A DNA stretch of 31,912 nt from JAICWY01 sp964531205 (GCA_964531205.1 CAZHGH010000032.1:1-31912); one strand, 5' to 3'. Numbered from the stretch's first letter, positions 15,456 through 23,868 are shown. The notes: generated by a model not told the origin, from the letters alone. Translations and numbers: made by a program.

Positions 15456-15540
15456 TTGCGAACCTGCGGTTCGGGCTTCGACGTGCGCGTCGACTCCGTC
15501 GATCGCTTTGCTCAGCCATGGTTCGATACCTCACCATGAC

Positions 15541-15579
15541 AAGAAAAGAGAAGAGCCCCGCATTGCTGCGAGGCTCTTC
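15541..15579 (-). terminator. Rho-independent terminator of the stalk/barrel gene
   Basis: On the minus strand an 8-bp stem GAAGAGCC/GGCTCTTC (15579-15572 and 15557-15550) continues through a T-G wobble into CGCA/TGCG, capped by a GCAA tetraloop. It is followed by TCTTTTCTT (15549-15541). It lies about 20 nt after the stop of the stalk/barrel gene. Confidence 0.85.
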
Positions 15580-15599
15580 GTTCGTTCTAAACGGTTAGA

Positions 15600-17081
15600 T
15601 TAGAACTTGAGGCCGAGACCCACGTACGGGCCGTTGTGAGAGAACTCCGCAGGAGCATTCGTCTTGTTCTTGCCGTCATCGCCAAGATAGCCGAACTCGA
15701 TGAAGATCGGCACGTTGGGTCCGAACGTGAATGCACCGCCGAGATCGTACTTCATAACGTTGTACGAGAGTTGCGCGGTCTGGTTGAACGTCGTGCATCC
15801 TACGGTGATGCAGCCCGTGAAGTTGCCCTTCACGTTCGGATAGTAGTAGAAGCTGCCGTACCACGTGAAGCCGTTTTGCTCCAGATCAGGCAGTTTCTCC
15901 ACGCCGAAGCCGACGTTGTTGAGTTTCGGATAACCGTAGTTGCCCGAACGCCACATGTATCCGACGCCGATGTAGATCTTCGGATCCAGCACTTTGATGC
16001 CGAGACGCGCGTCTAGATCGTAGTCGCGAACCGTGAACGCCGGAACGAACGTCTGGAATTGTCCGCCGATTGCGGTGACGCATCCGGGGTCAAATCCAAC
16101 GCCGCCGTAACCGCACGCCGCACCGGGTGGAATGGTGGTGGACGTGGAGTTGTGCGGATAGTTGATCTGGCGATAGTCGCCTTCAACCATCCACGGGATG
16201 TTGAGCAGGTTGAACATCACCGCACCGTGGACGCGGTACGAGAAGCCACCATTGTTGTTGTTGCCGGTGTTGCCCGGGCTGAACTCGTTGTATACCTTCG
16301 GCGAGATGATGTAGTCACCAGCGACGAAAGCCGTCAACGAGGGAGTCGGGACCGGGGTCGGAGCCGGCGTCGGCGGTGCCGTCGGAGCGGTCGTCGGGAC
16401 CGGTGCCGGCGGCGGCGTCGGCGGCAGGTAACGGACTACGACGATGCGGCGGTCCGGAACCCACTGGACGTACGCGCCCATGCCTTCCGAGATAACGCGG
16501 ACCGGCACGACGACATGGCCCTGGTAGATCTCCGGCGGCACGTCCAGCGGACGCGTTTCGCCGTTGATGACTACTTCAGGCTTGCCGACCGTGACCTTGA
16601 CGTCTGCGCCCGGCTTGGTGACGTCGACCGTCTTCGAAGCCGGATCGTACGAGACCGTCGCGCCCATCTGTTCGAACATCGAGCGCAGCGGAATCAGAAT
16701 GGTGCCGCCACGGATAAGCGCGGCAAGGACGCGGCCTTGCTTCAGCTCATCCGGTTTGGCGTAGACGTGGTGGTCGTTAAAGAGAATCGGGATTTGTCCG
16801 GACGGCGGGGAACCGAAGTTCGCCGGCGGCATTGCAGGAGCTGCAGATGCCGGCGCCGCCGGGGCAGGTGACGCCGCGGGCGTCGCTGCCGGAGCTGCTG
16901 AAGCTCCGGGCGAAGCCGATGCCGTCGCTGCCGGAGCGGGAGAGGCAGACGGCGTAGCCTGGGCAATCGCGTTGGGTCCAATGTTGCCATGCGTGCCAGA
17001 CTGCGACGGAGCCGCTACCGCACTAAGTCCAAGACCGGCTGTCATCAGCACGGCGAGGACTCCGGTGCTCAGTCGTTTCAA
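15600..17081 (-). CDS. Exported stalk-domain (copper amine oxidase N-like) protein fused to a C-terminal outer-membrane beta-barrel
   Basis: This 493-residue protein has a signal peptide (KRLSTGVLAVLMTAGLGLSAVAA) and a Pro/Ala/Ser-rich linker (about 41-90). Two copper-amine-oxidase-N-like stalk repeats follow at about 96-215, with the family core IPLRSMFEQMGATVSYD and VPVRVISEGMGAYVQWV. A second Pro/Thr linker (about 219-249) leads to a ~240-residue Gly/Tyr/Asn-rich region of alternating strands ending in GPYVGLGLKF. The terminal Phe and aromatic girdle pattern are typical of outer-membrane barrels. The stalk fold does not imply amine-oxidase activity. The start is TTG 17081, fixed by AGGAGG 5 nt upstream. 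It likely tethers the outer membrane to a periplasmic or surface partner; function is unproved. Confidence 0.8.
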   Translation of the reverse strand: MKRLSTGVLAVLMTAGLGLSAVAAPSQSGTHGNIGPNAIAQATPSASPAPAATASASPGASAAPAATPAASPAPAAPASAAPAMPPANFGSPPSGQIPILFNDHHVYAKPDELKQGRVLAALIRGGTILIPLRSMFEQMGATVSYDPASKTVDVTKPGADVKVTVGKPEVVINGETRPLDVPPEIYQGHVVVPVRVISEGMGAYVQWVPDRRIVVVRYLPPTPPPAPVPTTAPTAPPTPAPTPVPTPSLTAFVAGDYIISPKVYNEFSPGNTGNNNNGGFSYRVHGAVMFNLLNIPWMVEGDYRQINYPHNSTSTTIPPGAACGYGGVGFDPGCVTAIGGQFQTFVPAFTVRDYDLDARLGIKVLDPKIYIGVGYMWRSGNYGYPKLNNVGFGVEKLPDLEQNGFTWYGSFYYYPNVKGNFTGCITVGCTTFNQTAQLSYNVMKYDLGGAFTFGPNVPIFIEFGYLGDDGKNKTNAPAEFSHNGPYVGLGLKF

Positions 17082-17100
17082 GTTTTCCTCCTAGCTAGAA

Positions 17101-17245
17101 TGAAACCTCGGCTTGCTACGTTGTCCATGCGACAGACCGAGAGTCGTGTCGCAGATACCCCAAAGCAAGCAAAGCTAATCCTTCGGGGGCCGGGTTGCCC
17201 CCCCTGCAGCATAACGCAGGCGGGCCGTGCCCTTCGTCTATAAAG
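17101..17245 (-). promoter_or_regulatory. Long structured 5' leader of the stalk/barrel gene, possible cis-regulatory RNA
   Basis: TATAGA (17242-17237) may be the -10 box. Downstream the leader holds successive stems: CCTGC/GCAGG; GGGGG/CCCCC; then GCTTGC (17170-17165) pairing with GCAAGC (17116-17111) around a perfect 7-bp hairpin TGCGACA/TGTCGCA (17153-17147 and 17134-17128). The hairpin loop contains CTCGG (17141-17137), complementary to CCGAG (17111-17107) just after the outer stem, so a pseudoknot can form near the AGGAGG. This does not match a riboswitch class I can name. Confidence 0.45.
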
Positions 17246-17251
17246 GTAGCG

Positions 17252-17647
17252 TTAAGCGAGTTTCTCTTCAAGCTTAGCCAAAAACTTGGTCCGGTCCATA
17301 ATATAGCGCTCGTGTGTCCCCTCTGCTACAGGTTCCTGTTCGTCGAACACTTGTACCGCAAAGCTGATTCGGGGACCGTCTACGAGCACGACCTCGACTT
17401 CGGTTCGCACGATGAAGCCGACGGGGACCGGTTTATGGTGCTCGAGATCGATGTGCGTTCCGAGCGTGATCTGCTCCTCATCGAGCAATGGGCCGATGCA
17501 GGCCATGGCGGCGTCTTCGACCAGTTGCACTAACTGCGGCGTCGATAACACGTCCACACCTTTGTTGCCGGCTTTTTCTGCGGTCATCCACTCTTCAACG
17601 CGGGTCTGCCGGCTATATGTCCGGCCGATATCGAGTTTCGCACGCAT
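17252..17647 (-). CDS. Hot-dog-fold thioesterase, fluoroacetyl-CoA thioesterase (FlK)-like
   Basis: This 131-residue protein from ATG 17647 (138 if GTG 17668 is used) has the single-domain hot-dog fold typical of small acyl-CoA thioesterases. Thr36 (in VLSTPQLV), Glu44 (in QLVEDAA) and His70 (in DLEHHKPVPVG) are spaced 8 and 26 residues apart, exactly as Thr42, Glu50 and His76 of FlK. The EHHKPVPVG segment matches the family HxAPTPVG-type motif. It would hydrolyse a short-chain or unusual acyl-CoA in the cytosol; the natural substrate is not evident. Neither start has a good spaced Shine-Dalgarno; a GC hairpin with GGAAG in its loop precedes GTG 17668. It is divergent from the efflux operon and precedes the stalk gene by about 170 nt. 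Confidence 0.82.
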   Translation of the reverse strand: MRAKLDIGRTYSRQTRVEEWMTAEKAGNKGVDVLSTPQLVQLVEDAAMACIGPLLDEEQITLGTHIDLEHHKPVPVGFIVRTEVEVVLVDGPRISFAVQVFDEQEPVAEGTHERYIMDRTKFLAKLEEKLA

Positions 17648-17672
17648 GGCCAAGTCACAATACAACACGCCA

Positions 17673-17691
17673 CCGCCGGCTTCCCCGGCGG
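17673..17691. promoter_or_regulatory. GC-rich hairpin in the divergent gap, next to the thioesterase start
   Basis: CCGCCGG (17673-17679) pairs perfectly with CCGGCGG (17685-17691) across a 5-nt loop. On the minus strand the loop reads GGAAG, a Shine-Dalgarno-like word 11 nt before GTG 17668. No T-run follows on either strand, so it is not a terminator. It could modulate thioesterase translation. Confidence 0.35.
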
Positions 17692-17791
17692 GTTTAAGGT
17701 TGCTGAGGTAGTAAGTGAATCATTCCGGGTTCCACCTCCGTATCACACCACGGACGGGTGTTTCGTTTTAGGATTTTTTAGAAGGAGCAGC

Positions 17792-19033
17792 ATGCAGTAT
17801 TATCGCTTGGCTGTAGCCGGCGCGCTCGCCGCTACTGTCATTCTCGGCGGATGCGCTAGCAAAGGGCCGCAACAGCGCGGACCGATGGCGCTCGACGTTG
17901 AGGTCGCGCAGGCACAACGCCGGGATATCGCTACTTACCTTACATTAGACGGCCAAATCGCACCGCTCGAAGACTCCACGCTCTCCTTCCAGCAGTCGGG
18001 TCCGGTTACGGCGGTGTACGTCAATCAAGGCGATCGCGTGAGCGCGGGACAATTGCTCGCGAAGATCGACGATTCAACCCTGCGCGCTCAGCTTGGACAA
18101 GTCGAGGCACAAATCTCGCAGGCCTCCGCGCAGGCGCAGTCTTCGGCGTTGAACGTGCCGATCACGCAGTCGCAAACATCGCAGGCGGTGCAGTCCGCGA
18201 AAGCGGCGCTCGCTAACGCGAAGCTGACGTACGAACAGAATCAGCAACTCTACAAGCAGGGCTACGTTTCGCTCACCGCCCTGACGAATTCGCGCGCGGC
18301 TTACGTCGCAGCGCAATCGCAATACCAGACCGCACTTGCGAATCAAGGAACGACGGGCGTCCAAAGCTCGCAGGCCGCAGCGGCGCGCGAAGCTGTAAGA
18401 GCGGCCCAGGCGCAGGCGCACACGTTGGAAACGCAGATAGGCCAAACGGCACTCTACGCACCGTTCGACGGTGTCGTCACGGCGCGTCTGCTCGATCCCG
18501 GCGCAATGGCCTCACCGGGCACGCCCGCGCTGAAAGTCTCGCGCGTCAGCACGGTTTGGGTGAACGTGAACGTGCCTGATGAAGATTTGCAATACGTTCA
18601 TGCCGGCACGCCGGTAACGTTCACCGCTTCGCAACTCGGCGGGCGGAAATTCGCGGCGACGATTGCGACCGTCAATGCAGTGCCGACGCAAGGCACGCTG
18701 TCGTACGAAGCGCGCATTCGCGAACCGAATCCGGATTTTTCGTTGCGCGGCGGCATGCTCGTCAGTGCGACGATTCAAAAGGAAAAGCATAACAACGCGA
18801 TTGTCGTACCGCGGCAAGCGGTGGCGCAGACCGATCAAGGAGCGAACGTGTTCATCGTCGCCAACGGTAATAAAGCGGAAGAAGTGCCCGTGCAGGTCGG
18901 CATTCAAACCGACACGCTCAGCGAAGTGCAGAGCCCGCGTATCCAGCAAGGAACGCAAGTAATCACGACGCGTCCGGATGCGCTGCAGAACGGCAGCATC
19001 GTTGCGATAGCAGGAAACCGCGGCGGAAGATAG
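17792..19033 (+). CDS. Efflux periplasmic adaptor (membrane fusion) lipoprotein, RND/HlyD family
   Basis: This 413-residue protein has a lipoprotein signal with lipobox LGGC (Cys21). The adaptor layout is clear: first lipoyl half-motif (GPVTAVYVNQGDRVSAGQLL, about 67-86), a long Gln/Ala-rich alpha-helical hairpin (about 95-210) for TolC contact, the second lipoyl half (LYAPFDGVVTARLLDPG), a beta-barrel domain, and a membrane-proximal domain ending in GIQTDTLSEVQS. GAAGGAG lies 5 nt before ATG 17792. Adaptors link an inner-membrane pump (RND or MacB-type ABC) to TolC. The TolC-like gene follows after 1 nt, but no pump gene is present in the window. Confidence 0.92.
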   Translation: MQYYRLAVAGALAATVILGGCASKGPQQRGPMALDVEVAQAQRRDIATYLTLDGQIAPLEDSTLSFQQSGPVTAVYVNQGDRVSAGQLLAKIDDSTLRAQLGQVEAQISQASAQAQSSALNVPITQSQTSQAVQSAKAALANAKLTYEQNQQLYKQGYVSLTALTNSRAAYVAAQSQYQTALANQGTTGVQSSQAAAAREAVRAAQAQAHTLETQIGQTALYAPFDGVVTARLLDPGAMASPGTPALKVSRVSTVWVNVNVPDEDLQYVHAGTPVTFTASQLGGRKFAATIATVNAVPTQGTLSYEARIREPNPDFSLRGGMLVSATIQKEKHNNAIVVPRQAVAQTDQGANVFIVANGNKAEEVPVQVGIQTDTLSEVQSPRIQQGTQVITTRPDALQNGSIVAIAGNRGGR

Positions 19034-19034
19034 C

Positions 19035-20468
19035 GTGCAGAAAGCAGTACTAACTCTAGCGGGTGCATTCGCACTTGCCGCATTAAGCCAACTCGCGCCC
19101 ATCCGCGCGCACGCACAACTGGCGCCTACACCGGCGCCTACCACTCTTCCGTATCCGGCATACGGTACGCCCGCGCCGGGCGTCGCGGTGCAAAAGCCGG
19201 AGCCCGGCATCCCGCAGGCAGTGACGCTGCAGCAATCCATCCAAATCGCCGCTGCAAAATCGCCGGTGCTTGCAACGGCGCTCGCGGTGTTGCAACAAGC
19301 GCAAGCGCCGCTTTCGTTGGCAAAAACCGGCATCTTCCCGAACGTCAGCGGAACCGCAGCGACGACCCATACGAACGGCGGTCGCGTCGTTACCCAGGGC
19401 GGCGTCTTAGGCGGCGGAGTAACGAGCAACACGCTGAGCGCGAACCTGCGTCAGTTGATCTACGATGGCGGCCGTGTCATCGCGTTAATTCACACCGCGA
19501 GAGCAAATTACAACTCTGCAAGCGGAACGTTTGAGCGTTCGTTTCAAACCATCGCGTTCAACGTTGCAACTGCATACTATAACGCGCTGCAGGCGCAGTC
19601 TGCGACGCGGCTTGCGCAGCAAGTCCTAAATCAGGACCAAGTGCAATTGGCGCTCGTACAAGCTCAGTTCCGCGCCGGTACCGCTTCGAAGGTCGACGTC
19701 GCAACCGCGCAGTTACCTGTTGCGCAGGCGCGGGTTTCTTTAGTGCGGGCGCAAGGCACGGAACTGCAAGCGTACGGTGCGTTTTCGAACGCCTTGGGCT
19801 TGGACGCGAACACGTTGGTGCGTCCAATTAACGACCAGGCCGCGAACTCGATTACGACGCTCCTCACGTCGGAACCGAACTCGTACGATGCCGCTGTAAA
19901 GCGGGCCCTGCTGCTTCGTCCCGATTATCTGGCTGCGGAGTATACGGTCATGGCGCAGCAGTACAACCTGCAGTACCAGCGTTCGGCGCTGTTACCGTCG
20001 TTGAACGGTGCCGCGTCCTACCAAACGAGCTCGACAAACACGCATGGCGGCGCATTCATGCCTTCGAATAGCGTCGGCCTCACACTCTCGATTCCACTCT
20101 ACGATCAGGGCGTGACGCGGGCTGAAACGGAGCTGGCAACGGCTCAACTCAATCAGGCTCAGGCGCAGCTCCAGACCTCGAAAATCAACGTCGAACTGAA
20201 CGTGCAACAGGCGCTCGTGAACTTCATCTCGGCACAGGCTGCCTTAACGCAGGCACAGCAAGAGCTGTTGACGGCACAAGAAGTACTGCGTGCCACTCAA
20301 GCGCAATATCGCGCCGGTGTTACGACGCTTCCGTTACTGCTCAACGCGCAGGTTGGCTTGACGACGGCGCAGACCGACCAACTCACGGCGGTCTACGCGT
20401 TGCGCCAGGCCGAACAGAACTATCTCTACGCACTCGGTGAAATCGCAATGAGCGCTGCCACGCCCTAA
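19035..20468 (+). CDS. TolC-family outer-membrane efflux protein
   Basis: This 477-residue protein has a signal peptide (AVLTLAGAFALAALSQLAPIRAHA), a Pro/Thr-rich linker (PTPAPTTLPYP) and two OEP repeats. The repeats hold the family heptad-like helices, for example ATAYYNALQAQSATRLAQQVLNQ and the later LLTAQEVLRATQAQYRAGV, with the TolC-type RAGT and RAGV turns. TolC proteins trimerise as an outer-membrane channel with a periplasmic tunnel. GTG 19035 is used, 1 nt after the adaptor stop, with GGCGGAAG inside the end of that gene. Length and repeats are full. Only a weak GC hairpin lies in the 50-nt gap before the peptide-binding genes, so read-through is likely. Confidence 0.92.
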   Translation: MQKAVLTLAGAFALAALSQLAPIRAHAQLAPTPAPTTLPYPAYGTPAPGVAVQKPEPGIPQAVTLQQSIQIAAAKSPVLATALAVLQQAQAPLSLAKTGIFPNVSGTAATTHTNGGRVVTQGGVLGGGVTSNTLSANLRQLIYDGGRVIALIHTARANYNSASGTFERSFQTIAFNVATAYYNALQAQSATRLAQQVLNQDQVQLALVQAQFRAGTASKVDVATAQLPVAQARVSLVRAQGTELQAYGAFSNALGLDANTLVRPINDQAANSITTLLTSEPNSYDAAVKRALLLRPDYLAAEYTVMAQQYNLQYQRSALLPSLNGAASYQTSSTNTHGGAFMPSNSVGLTLSIPLYDQGVTRAETELATAQLNQAQAQLQTSKINVELNVQQALVNFISAQAALTQAQQELLTAQEVLRATQAQYRAGVTTLPLLLNAQVGLTTAQTDQLTAVYALRQAEQNYLYALGEIAMSAATP

Positions 20469-20518
20469 CAGCCTGCCCGGTGGCGGGGCCTCTTTGTGTT
20501 TGCGGCTAATAGCGCCGC

Positions 20519-22183
20519 ATGCAGAAGAGGATAGCGGCTATTGCCGCTGCGGCTTTGCTCGCAGCGTGCACGAAACAAGGTGCGCCCGGCGCAGCCGGCG
20601 GCCCGCAGCAAGGCGGGAACGCCTGGACGCGGCCGGGCGTTCTTCGTTTTGCGGAAAATCAAGACATCAAGACGCTCAATCCGGCCGTCGGCGCCAGTGC
20701 GACGACGGGCGATCTTTCGATGTTCATTTTTTCGTACGCGGTGCGCTACAACGACAAAGCGCAGCCCGTGCCCGACGCGGTGAGCGAAGTTCCGACCGTC
20801 GCAAACGGCGACGTGAGCAAAGACGGTTTAACGCTCAAATATAAGCTGCGCCACAACATTAAATGGCAAGATGGGCAGCCGCTCACGTGCGACGACATGA
20901 AGTTCACGTGGCAACTCGTGATGAATCCGAAGACGAACGTCGCGACGACCGAGGGCTACAAGGATATCAAAGATATCGACTGCAGCGATCCGTACGTTGC
21001 CGTCGTTCACATGAAGAAGTTGTACGCGCCGTATCTCCAGCAGCTCTGGGGTGTGAACGGGAACGCGCCGATTCTTCCAAAGCATTTATTAGCCTCCGCT
21101 CTTGCGAACGGGACGATCAACGAAGCGCCGTACAACTCCATGCCCATCGGCAGCGGCCCGTTCAAAGTCGTGGAGTGGCAACGCGGCAACGAAGTGCGCA
21201 TGGAGGCGAACCCCAATTACTTCCTCGGACGTCCGAAGCTCAACGAAGTGGTCTTCAAGATCATGCCGGACGAGAACACGATGGAGACGCAGCTGCAGAC
21301 GCACGAGATCGATATGATCGCGCGCGGCACCGGTCTCAATTGGCCGCGGTACCAGCAACTCGCCGCCGACCCCAAGATTGGGGTCACTGCAATCCGCATT
21401 AATTCATTCCTCTTCAGCCACATCGACTTCAATCTTCAGCGGCCGATTCTGAGCGATTTGCAAGTCCGTACCGCGTTGGCATACGCGACAAATCGCGACG
21501 AGATTATTTCGAAGATCCAACACGGCTCCGCCACACTGGCGGAAACCGATCAACACCCGCTGCTGTCGTGGGCGTACACCAATGACTTCGAACATCGCGC
21601 GTTCGACCCGGCGAAAGCCCGCCAAATCTTAGACGCGGATGGGTGGAAAGCCGGTGCGAACGGTATCCGTGTAAAGAACGGGCAGAAGCTTGAATTCGAT
21701 TTAAGCACCCAAACAGAGTCGACAAGCGGCCGAGCAATTCAAACGCTTATTCAGCGCGAATGGCACGACGTCGGCGTGCAAGCCGACGTCAAAAATTATT
21801 CGACGGCGCAGATGTTCGCTAACGGCAGCAGCGGCGTTCTGGAGGGCGGGCATTACGATGCGGCCATTTACGCGTGGGTTGCAGCCGCCGATCCCGACGA
21901 CAGCTCGCTCTACTCGTGCGACGACTTCGGACCGCGCGGACAGAACACGTTGTTCTGGTGCAATCGTAAGGCTACCGATGCCATGAACGATGCCTTGCAA
22001 ACCATCGATCAAAACCGGCGCAAGGCCGATTACAAAATCGTCCAGCAAGAGATGAGCAAGGACATTCCCACCATCGTCATCTCGTTCACCAAAGAACCAT
22101 ACGTGTACAACACCGACCTCAAGGGCTTTGCAGGCTCGCCCGTCATTTCCGCATTCTGGAATCCGTGGGAGTATTCGATTTGA
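20519..22183 (+). CDS. Peptide-binding ABC-type lipoprotein (SBP_bac_5), first of four
   Basis: This 554-residue protein has a lipoprotein signal ending in LLAAC (Cys17) and a Gly/Gln-rich tether. The SBP_bac_5 (DppA/OppA) fold follows, with motifs such as IKWQDGQPLTCDDMKFTW, the ILPKHLL segment, IGSGPFKVVEWQRGNEV and NPNYFLGRPKLNEV. Family members bind di- or oligopeptides (sometimes nickel, sugars or opines) at the membrane and pass them to an ABC permease. ATG 20519 has no obvious Shine-Dalgarno; TAATAG about 8 nt upstream is AT-rich. It is the most divergent of the four together with the last copy. No permease or ATPase gene is nearby. Confidence 0.9.
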   Translation: MQKRIAAIAAAALLAACTKQGAPGAAGGPQQGGNAWTRPGVLRFAENQDIKTLNPAVGASATTGDLSMFIFSYAVRYNDKAQPVPDAVSEVPTVANGDVSKDGLTLKYKLRHNIKWQDGQPLTCDDMKFTWQLVMNPKTNVATTEGYKDIKDIDCSDPYVAVVHMKKLYAPYLQQLWGVNGNAPILPKHLLASALANGTINEAPYNSMPIGSGPFKVVEWQRGNEVRMEANPNYFLGRPKLNEVVFKIMPDENTMETQLQTHEIDMIARGTGLNWPRYQQLAADPKIGVTAIRINSFLFSHIDFNLQRPILSDLQVRTALAYATNRDEIISKIQHGSATLAETDQHPLLSWAYTNDFEHRAFDPAKARQILDADGWKAGANGIRVKNGQKLEFDLSTQTESTSGRAIQTLIQREWHDVGVQADVKNYSTAQMFANGSSGVLEGGHYDAAIYAWVAAADPDDSSLYSCDDFGPRGQNTLFWCNRKATDAMNDALQTIDQNRRKADYKIVQQEMSKDIPTIVISFTKEPYVYNTDLKGFAGSPVISAFWNPWEYSI

Positions 22184-23868
22184 AACGCATCTTCGTACTG
22201 AGTCTTGCCTTTGCCGTTGCGGTCGCGGGGTGCACGAAACAGGGACCGGCCGGCGTGCAAAACACGACCACTACGACCGGCGTGGGCAGTGCACCGCCCG
22301 TAAACACTTCCACGACGGAAAAGAACAGCTGGACGCACCCGCACGTTCTGCGATTCACAGTTGGCGAGGACGTCGAAAACCTTAACCCGCTGCTGACGTC
22401 CGACACGCCGGTTACGCTTATGATCGCGCCTTTGACCATGGGGTATCTCGTACGATGGGATCGCAGCGGCAATCCGATCCCCGAACTCATCTCGGTCATT
22501 CCCACGCAGCAAAATGGAGGCATCAGCAAAGACGGCTTGACGATAACCTACCATCTGCGTAAGGGTGTGAAGTGGTCGGACGGCGCTCCTTTTGACGCGG
22601 ACGACGTGATCTTCACCTTCAAAGCTGTTCTCAATACGGCGAACAACGTGACGAGCCGCACGGGATTCGACCGTATCACGAAGATGGACGAGCCGGATAA
22701 GTACACGGTCGTCCTGCATTTGAGCAAACCGTACTCGCCGTTTTTGGAAACGTTCTTCTCGACCGCAGGCGCCGAGCCGGCCGTGCTGCCGAAACATCTT
22801 TTGGGCGGATACGCAAACCTCAACAACGTGCCGTACAACTCCAAGCCGGTCGGAATCGGACCGTTCATGGTGCAAAACTGGTCCCGCGGCTCGCGCGTGG
22901 TGATGGTCGCGAATCCGAACTACTTCCGCGGTAGGCCGAAGTTAAACGAAATCGACTACGAGATCATTACGAATAACAACACCGCTCTCACGGAGATGCA
23001 AGCCAAGTCGCTTGATATGTACTATCAGGCTCCGCAGAACATGGTCGATCAGTTCAGATCTCTGACTGCCTTCAACGTGTGGGCGCAGCCGAGTTACTAC
23101 TTCCGCCACGTCGACTTCAATCTCACCAGTCCGAAGCTAAAGGATCCCGCTGTACGCGAGGCGCTGCGCTATGCGATGGATCGACCGTCGATCCTCCAAA
23201 AGCTCTATCACGGGATCGGCATCATGCAAGAACAACCCGCACCAAAGGTCGCGCCGTATTACGATCCGTCGATCAAAGCGGTTCCCTTCGGCCTTGCCAA
23301 GGCGAATCAAATCTTGGACCAAGCGGGATGGAAACGCGGAGCGGATGGCATTCGAGCAAAGAACGGCGTACGTCTCGATCTCAACTTTGCAACGGCCACC
23401 GGTACCGTGATCAACGATCAATTGATCGAGCTTGTCCGGCAGACTTGGAAGCAGATCGGCGTGAACATCACCGTGAGCCATTACTTGAACACGCTGCTCT
23501 TCGCGCAATACCAAGACGGCGGTATTCTCTACCGCGGGAAATTTGACGTCGCGTACTTTGCGTGGGGCCTCGACGCTATCGGGGATCTCTCGCCGATATA
23601 CAGCTGCGCAAACGTTCCGCCGGCGGGACAGAATATATTGCATTGGTGCAACCCGACGGCAGAAGCCGCGATGCAGAATCTGTACAAGCACTACGATCAA
23701 GCGGATCGAAATAAAGACGACGCGATAGTGATGGAACAGCTCAACAAGGACGTGCCGACGGTGGTTTTGATGGGCACCGAGGCGCTCTGGGTCTACAACG
23801 ACGACCTGAAAAACTTCAACCCCGGCTCCCTTTCACCGTTCGACAACTTCATGGATGTGGATATTTAA
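22180..23868 (+). CDS. Peptide-binding ABC-type lipoprotein (SBP_bac_5), second of four
   Basis: This 562-residue protein begins at TTG 22180, which overlaps the preceding stop as TTGA and has GGGAG 8 nt upstream; the in-frame GTG at 22165 is less likely. A lipobox VAGC (Cys19) is followed by a Thr-rich tether and the motif WTHPHVLRFTVGEDVENLNP shared with the next gene. The SBP core includes GVKWSDGAPFDADDVIFTF, KPYSPFLETFF, VLPKHLL and VGIGPFMVQNW. It is very similar to the third copy, indicating a recent duplication. It ends MDVDI, like the third copy (NVDI). It is probably peptide-specific, but the ligand cannot be assigned. Confidence 0.9.
   Translation: MKRIFVLSLAFAVAVAGCTKQGPAGVQNTTTTTGVGSAPPVNTSTTEKNSWTHPHVLRFTVGEDVENLNPLLTSDTPVTLMIAPLTMGYLVRWDRSGNPIPELISVIPTQQNGGISKDGLTITYHLRKGVKWSDGAPFDADDVIFTFKAVLNTANNVTSRTGFDRITKMDEPDKYTVVLHLSKPYSPFLETFFSTAGAEPAVLPKHLLGGYANLNNVPYNSKPVGIGPFMVQNWSRGSRVVMVANPNYFRGRPKLNEIDYEIITNNNTALTEMQAKSLDMYYQAPQNMVDQFRSLTAFNVWAQPSYYFRHVDFNLTSPKLKDPAVREALRYAMDRPSILQKLYHGIGIMQEQPAPKVAPYYDPSIKAVPFGLAKANQILDQAGWKRGADGIRAKNGVRLDLNFATATGTVINDQLIELVRQTWKQIGVNITVSHYLNTLLFAQYQDGGILYRGKFDVAYFAWGLDAIGDLSPIYSCANVPPAGQNILHWCNPTAEAAMQNLYKHYDQADRNKDDAIVMEQLNKDVPTVVLMGTEALWVYNDDLKNFNPGSLSPFDNFMDVDI

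Noticed and set aside
16059..16871. 270-residue plus-strand ORF opposite the stalk/barrel gene
   Set aside because: It is Arg-rich and low-complexity, has no ribosome binding site, and mirrors the codon pattern of the minus-strand gene, which has a signal peptide, known domains and AGGAGG. It is a shadow frame.
17101..17245. Assigning the stalk-gene leader to a known cyclic-di-AMP (ydaO) or cyclic-di-GMP riboswitch
   Set aside because: Short words such as GGGGTATCT followed by a stem recall ydaO, but the other conserved blocks of that class could not be found, and GEMM-type core motifs are absent.
18080..18440. Gln/Ala codon repetition in the adaptor gene as a DNA repeat
   Set aside because: The repetition reflects the coiled-coil hairpin of the adaptor protein and has no fixed period.
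18512..19432. 306-residue minus-strand ORF across the adaptor/TolC junction
   Set aside because: It spans the junction of two confidently identified plus-strand genes and has no recognisable motif or start signal.
20469..20518. A terminator between TolC and the first peptide-binding gene
   Set aside because: Only a weak short GC stem (CCCG/CGGG) is present and the following T-rich stretch (CCTCTTTGTGTTT) is interrupted, so it was not called.
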